Positions 60,417 through 64,000 of a DNA stretch of 64,000 bases are shown here, one piece after another. The notes under the pieces were generated by a model that did no database searches, was not told where the DNA came from, and was given only the letters and a program-made list of their open reading frames with translations. The position numbers and the translations under genes were made by a program. The DNA comes from Aquisphaera giovannonii (GTDB lineage: Bacteria; Planctomycetota; Planctomycetia; Isosphaerales; Isosphaeraceae). Every line of letters begins with the position of its first letter. Positions within the stretch are counted from its first letter, which is position 1. The stretch spans positions 992,001 to 1,056,000 of the forward strand of contig NZ_CP042997.1 of assembly GCF_008087625.1 (NCBI RefSeq). Reading direction: 5' to 3'.

Positions 60417-61571
60417 ATGCGTCGTGCGGCGTTCCTGGTCGCGGCGATGGTCGTGGCATCGGGCGCGAGGGCCGACGAGCCCCCGTTCGCGAAGGGGCTC
60501 CCCGATCGCCCGGATTACTTCCCGATCGCCGTCTGGCTCCAGGACACCTCGAACGCGGCGAAGTATCGTGATGTGGGCATCAACGTGTACGTCGCCCTCT
60601 GGCGAGGGCCGACGGAGTCGCAGCTCGATCAGCTCGACGCGGCCGGGATCCGCCTGATCTGCGGGCAGAATCGTGCCGCGCTCCGGTTCAAGGATCGCCC
60701 GACGATCGTCGGCTGGATGCACGGCGACGAGCCGGACAACGCGCAGTCGCTGGGCGAGGGCAAGGGCTACGGCCCGCCGATCGCGCCCGCGAAGATCATC
60801 GACGATTACCATGAGATCCGCCGGGCGGATCCCGATCGGCCCGTGATGCTGAACCTGGGGCAGGGCGTCGCCTGGGACGGCTGGTACGGGCGAGGGACTC
60901 GGACGAACCACCCCGAGGATTACGCCGAGTACGCGAAGGGCTGCGACATCGCCTCGTTCGACATCTACCCGGCGTGCAGCACCGACGCGGCCGTCGCGGG
61001 CAAGCTCTGGTACGTGCCGCATGGCGTCGAGCGACTCCGCAAGTGGGCCGGCCCGGACAGGCCGGTCTGGTGCTGCATCGAGACGACCCGGATCAGCAAC
61101 GTCAACCGCAAGGCGACCCCGGCGGAGATCCGCGCCGAGGTCTGGATGGCGCTCATCCGGGGGGCGAAGGGGATCATCTACTTCGCCCACCAGTTCAAGC
61201 CGACGTTCATCGAGGCCGGCCTCCTCGCCGACCGCGACGTCGCCCGCGAGGTCGCGGCCATCAATCGCCGCATCCGCGACCTGGCCCCCGTCCTGAACAG
61301 CCCGGACGTGCCCGACGGCGTGAAGGTCGAGGTCATCGGCGGCCGGGCGGACCGGATCGCCACGCTCGTGAAGCGCCAGGGCGATTCCGCGTACTTCTTC
61401 GCGGCGTCGCTCGACGAGAAGCCGACGGAGGTCCGCTTCCGGCTTCCCGCGGGCGTGGACTCCTCGGTCGAGGTGCTCGACGAATCGCGGACACTCCAGG
61501 CCCCGGCCGGGGGATGGTCCGACCGCTTCGGCGGTTATCAGGTCCACCTGTATCGGTCACATCCGAAGTGA
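60417..61571 (+). CDS. Secreted protein, probable TIM-barrel glycosidase-like
   Basis: A 384-residue protein with a signal peptide (RRAAFLVAAMVVASGARA). The body suggests a (beta/alpha)8 fold: FPIAVWLQDTSNAAKYRDVG then INVYVALWRG, followed by IVGWMHGDEPDNAQ with a DEP motif at a strand end, IASFDIYPAC, PVWCCIETTRI and GAKGIIYFAHQF. The C-terminus is a beta-sandwich-like tail (YFFAASLDEKPTEVRFRLP). The Glu-Pro and Glu-Thr positions fit a retaining glycosidase, but I cannot place it in a named family. Confidence 0.7.
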   Translation: MRRAAFLVAAMVVASGARADEPPFAKGLPDRPDYFPIAVWLQDTSNAAKYRDVGINVYVALWRGPTESQLDQLDAAGIRLICGQNRAALRFKDRPTIVGWMHGDEPDNAQSLGEGKGYGPPIAPAKIIDDYHEIRRADPDRPVMLNLGQGVAWDGWYGRGTRTNHPEDYAEYAKGCDIASFDIYPACSTDAAVAGKLWYVPHGVERLRKWAGPDRPVWCCIETTRISNVNRKATPAEIRAEVWMALIRGAKGIIYFAHQFKPTFIEAGLLADRDVAREVAAINRRIRDLAPVLNSPDVPDGVKVEVIGGRADRIATLVKRQGDSAYFFAASLDEKPTEVRFRLPAGVDSSVEVLDESRTLQAPAGGWSDRFGGYQVHLYRSHPK

Positions 61572-61642
61572 GCCGCGACATGCGGGACCGGCGATCTCTT
61601 GCGGGCTCCTTGGTCCGGCCACATCACTGAGTATTCCAGTCC

Positions 61643-62002
61643 ATGAATGTTCGCCTCAGGACATCGGTGCGTACCCTGATGGCGATCGTCGCCATCGTGG
61701 CCTTCGCCCTCGGGCTCGTGCTCGGGATTGCCGACCTGGTTCGCACGCGCATCCAGGCCGAGAAGTATCGGCGGAAGGCCGAATCCGCCGCGAGGCACGA
61801 GAAGCGTAGCCGGGAGATCGATGCCATGGATCCCAAAACCAGGGCTCGCGAGGCGGCCCTCGCGATCGATGATCCCTACTTAGACGCGCCGGATTGGAAC
61901 AGGAGGATGATCCCCTGGTATGAGAAGATGAAGAACAAATACGACCATGCCGCGTCGAACCCTCGGGAGCCGATCCCCCCCGACGACCCGCCGCCGCTGT
62001 GA
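61643..62002 (+). CDS. Small single-span membrane protein
   Basis: A 119-residue protein with an N-terminal membrane helix in the form RTLMAIVAIVAFALGLVLGI, a pattern repeated in many short planctomycete proteins (RxLMxxVAxxA). The remainder is charged, with a coiled-coil-like EKYRRKAESAARHEKRSREI and a DAPDWNRRMIPWYEKMKNKY segment. It is probably anchored with its C-terminus outside the membrane or on its cytoplasmic face. Function unknown. Confidence 0.7.
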   Translation: MNVRLRTSVRTLMAIVAIVAFALGLVLGIADLVRTRIQAEKYRRKAESAARHEKRSREIDAMDPKTRAREAALAIDDPYLDAPDWNRRMIPWYEKMKNKYDHAASNPREPIPPDDPPPL

Positions 62003-62326
62003 GGTCGCGTCAACGCCGCAGACGACCTATGACCGCCGGTACGGCGAAGCTCCGGCCACGCCGACAGCGTGCGGCGGGCGGCTGGGGCGTCGCCTTCGGC
62101 TCCGTCCCAGCCGCCCGGGCCGTTGGAGGCGCCTCCTACGAGGGCCGGTTCTTTTCGCCTCGCAAGCCCTATACGCGCGAGGAGAAGGTGCGGAAGACCC
62201 GCGTCACGCTCGCGGCGTGCCCCGGAAGATCCGCAGACGGACGCTGTGGAAGGTGACGTCGGTCGCGGCGGGTCGTCGCCATGGGCGGCACGATCCGAGC
62301 GCGCTGGGATCGCGAAAGAGTGCTCC
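62003..62326. other. Intergenic region with one hairpin
   Basis: About 320 bases between converging genes. Apart from the hairpin at 62077-62115, nothing is recognised. A short GTG-started frame (61999-62256) does not look coding. Confidence 0.45.
62077..62115. terminator. Hairpin downstream of the small membrane protein gene
   Basis: Arms GGCGGCTGGG (62077-62086) and CCCAGCCGCC (62106-62115) are perfectly complementary around a 19-base loop. It is a candidate terminator without a T tract. Confidence 0.35.
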
Positions 62327-63682
62327 TCAGCGCTTGCCGATGACCCGCAGCCCCTCGCGTCCCTTCCGGAGTTGTTCCACGGCCGCGTCGGTCACTCCCG
62401 TGCCGTCGACTTTGAGACTGATCAACACGGGGAGAGTGGCAAGGGCGTCAAGGACGGCGTCGGTCACGGCCGTGTTGCCGAGGTCGAGGTCCTGCAATTC
62501 GGTCAAAGCCCCCAGGAGGGGGGCGGCGGAGTCGTCGATCCCGGTATTGCGCAGGTTGAGCTCCTGGAGCTCGGGGAGGCCCGCGAGGTGTCGCAGGCCC
62601 GGACCCCGTATGCCGGTTGATTGGAGATTCAGCGAGCGGAGTCGAGGCACCCGCGTGACGGGCTCCAGCCCTTCGTCGGTGCTCGCCGTGGCCGAGAGGA
62701 CGAGCCGCCGGAGGGCGGGCATCCCCGCGAGAGTGCGCAGGCCCGCGTCGCTCACCCGCGTCACGCCGAGAGAAAGCTCCTCGAGGGTGGCCTGCACGCC
62801 GATCGACGCGAAACCGGCGTCGGTCAGGTCTTCCGAGCTGAGATGGAGCTTCCTGAGAGGCTTCCGCGCGAGGAAGTCGGCGAGGCCCGCGTCGGTCACG
62901 GACCTGGCGCCGAGGCTGAGGCCCGACAGCCCGGTGAACGCGACGATCCGGGCGAGGCAGCGGTCGTCGAACTCGTCGCCGGAGACGTCCAGATGGCCCA
63001 CGCTGAGGCGTGCCGCCAGGCTCGACCATCCCTCCGGCGTCAGCCGGGCCCAGGACACCCTCAGATAGTCGAGAGAGCCGAGCCCGTCGAACACCCCGAG
63101 CTGCCGGTTGGACAGGGACCCGGTGGTGAAGGAGACGAAAACGATCCGGCCCGACTCGTCGGTCGTGACGGAATCCCCCACCCAACCGATGGCCTTCCGG
63201 ATCGCGCGGATGCTCCCGTCGCCCGCCGCGGCGCGGAACCTTTCGAGGAGGAACGCCGAGAAGCGGTCGGCCGCGCGGGCCCAGCCGAACTTCGGCCAGT
63301 CATCCTCATCCTCCTCAGGGATCGTGCAGGACTCGTCCCGGGCCGCGATGAACTCGGACTGCACCTCGACCGGCGGGTCGTCCGAGCCGTCCAGGCAGAT
63401 GTACCAGGCGGCGACGCCCTGGCATTCGTCCTGGACGCCGATCATGCCGTGCGCGACCTCGCGCGGGGAGCCCAGCTCCGCGATCGGGCGGAACGGGCCG
63501 AGTCCGCTCGCCTTCTTCATCAGGTCGTCAACCCCTTGCAGCGAATACCATTCGCGCACAGAGGCTGGGAAGCTGATGCCGAGCTCCCTCTCCCGGGCGG
63601 CCACGGCGGCGGCCGCCGCCTTCGACGATTTCGGCGCCTCACCCAGCAGGTCGAACGTCGGCCGGTGATATCTCAGTTTCAT
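62327..63682 (-). CDS. SMI1/KNR4-like N-terminus with leucine-rich repeats
   Basis: Start chosen at MKLRYHRPTFDLLGEAPKSS, 451 residues; the 54 codons upstream look non-coding. The N-terminal 150 residues resemble a SUKH domain (ELGISFPASVREWYSLQGVD). The rest is a series of cysteine-containing/RI-type leucine-rich repeats of about 23-24 residues: LSGLSLGARSVTDAGLADFL, LEELSLGVTRVSDAGLRTLA, LRSLNLQSTGIRGPGLRHLA and LQELNLRNTGIDDS. Such LRR proteins are abundant in planctomycetes and bind protein partners in the cytoplasm. No signal peptide. The second SUKH-type protein in the window, unrelated in layout to the first. Confidence 0.82.
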   Translation of the reverse strand: MKLRYHRPTFDLLGEAPKSSKAAAAAVAARERELGISFPASVREWYSLQGVDDLMKKASGLGPFRPIAELGSPREVAHGMIGVQDECQGVAAWYICLDGSDDPPVEVQSEFIAARDESCTIPEEDEDDWPKFGWARAADRFSAFLLERFRAAAGDGSIRAIRKAIGWVGDSVTTDESGRIVFVSFTTGSLSNRQLGVFDGLGSLDYLRVSWARLTPEGWSSLAARLSVGHLDVSGDEFDDRCLARIVAFTGLSGLSLGARSVTDAGLADFLARKPLRKLHLSSEDLTDAGFASIGVQATLEELSLGVTRVSDAGLRTLAGMPALRRLVLSATASTDEGLEPVTRVPRLRSLNLQSTGIRGPGLRHLAGLPELQELNLRNTGIDDSAAPLLGALTELQDLDLGNTAVTDAVLDALATLPVLISLKVDGTGVTDAAVEQLRKGREGLRVIGKR

Positions 63683-64000
63683 GGGGGAGAGTGCCTCAGT
63701 AGTCGGACGGAGGCCGCGTCTTCGACCGGGAAGCGACGCATTTTCTCTGGGCACCGCGGGGTGTGGCAAGGGCGCTACCGTTCCGGTCGGTGGCGGGACG
63801 AAGGTAGGTGTGCCCGGTGCCGGATCCGCCGGCCATGTCGCCACACGGGGCAGGCCGCCGGCGACCTGGATGACGCGACCGATTTGATCGGCCGGGGATT
63901 CGCAGCGGGCGGGATCGTATCCGGGGCCGCGTATCCCTTCGACGCGGCGCTACTCGACCGTTCCGGGCGGTTGTCCTGGTACCGGCGAGGTACCGCAAAA
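63683..64000. other. Right edge of the window, unassigned
   Basis: 318 bases upstream of the LRR gene. The plus strand has an open frame through the last 150 bases (AGDLDDATDLIGRGF...), which could be the beginning of a gene cut by the window end. I recognise no family. Confidence 0.35.

Noticed and set aside
61999-62256. Short GTG-started ORF after the small membrane protein
   Set aside because: Arg-rich composition, overlaps the preceding stop, contains a hairpin, and has no recognisable fold.
63681-63887. Plus-strand ORF divergent from the LRR gene
   Set aside because: Overlaps the LRR gene's start region and reads as low-complexity Gly/Arg/Pro text.

Overview
The window is about 64 kb of very GC-rich DNA and reads as a chromosomal segment of a planctomycete, most likely from the Isosphaeraceae/Singulisphaera group. 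That assignment is inference from gene content. The markers are a DUF1559 pseudopilin-like gene behind a tiny lipoprotein, an ECF sigma/protein kinase operon remnant, several Ser/Thr kinases (one with a DUF2934-like tail), PQQ-type dehydrogenase fused to cytochrome c, Tat-exported Gfo/Idh/MocA oxidoreductase, and SMI1/KNR4 and leucine-rich-repeat proteins. No rRNA, tRNA or CRISPR array was recognised.

Layout. 1-9.3 kb: the end of a TPR protein, a PPP-type phosphatase, a GSDH-cytochrome c fusion, a class C beta-lactamase-like hydrolase, a relic of a cystathionine gamma-synthase gene, and a DUF1559 gene broken by TGA. 9.7-17.1 kb: elongation factor G, a ureidoglycolate lyase-like protein, a spherulin-4-like protein, an SGNH-like hydrolase, and a breakpoint where a truncated sigma/kinase operon meets a truncated GH5 gene. 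17.2-30 kb: a kinase with an unknown C-terminal half, two alcohol dehydrogenases each next to its own regulator (HxlR, TetR) with a palindromic site between or near them, DUF302 and MBL-fold genes, a cytochrome/copper monooxygenase/EF-hand/redoxin fusion, and an aldo/keto reductase. 30.3-42.5 kb: a thioredoxin-like gene whose CxxC motif reads CxxTGA, a RES/Xre toxin-antitoxin pair, a SUKH protein, a DUF4038 glycosidase, a kinase, an oxidoreductase, a VOC protein, an M50 protease operon and a GT4 glycosyltransferase. 42.7-47.1 kb: one giant membrane protein with a voltage-sensor-like S1-S4 unit.

47.5-53.4 kb is the accessory core. A REP-associated tyrosine transposase (RAYT, HUH family) lies between two kilobase-scale arrays of short repeats. 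The arrays share one core but point in opposite directions, and the left array begins where an IS630 transposase is cut off. A HigBA-like toxin-antitoxin operon borders the right array. 54.4-57.8 kb encodes a NarL-type response regulator and a GAF/multi-PAS histidine kinase, one PAS of which resembles the haem PAS of FixL. 58-63.7 kb holds an HPr-like protein, a third alcohol dehydrogenase, a TIM-barrel-like secreted protein, a small membrane protein and a SUKH/LRR protein.

Intergenic space is rich in dispersed palindromes: a nested cruciform at 2.07-2.28 kb, a 270-bp element present in two inverted copies (12.3 and 47.6 kb), and several smaller paired repeats. These, the relic genes and the breakpoint point to a genome shaped by small mobile elements.
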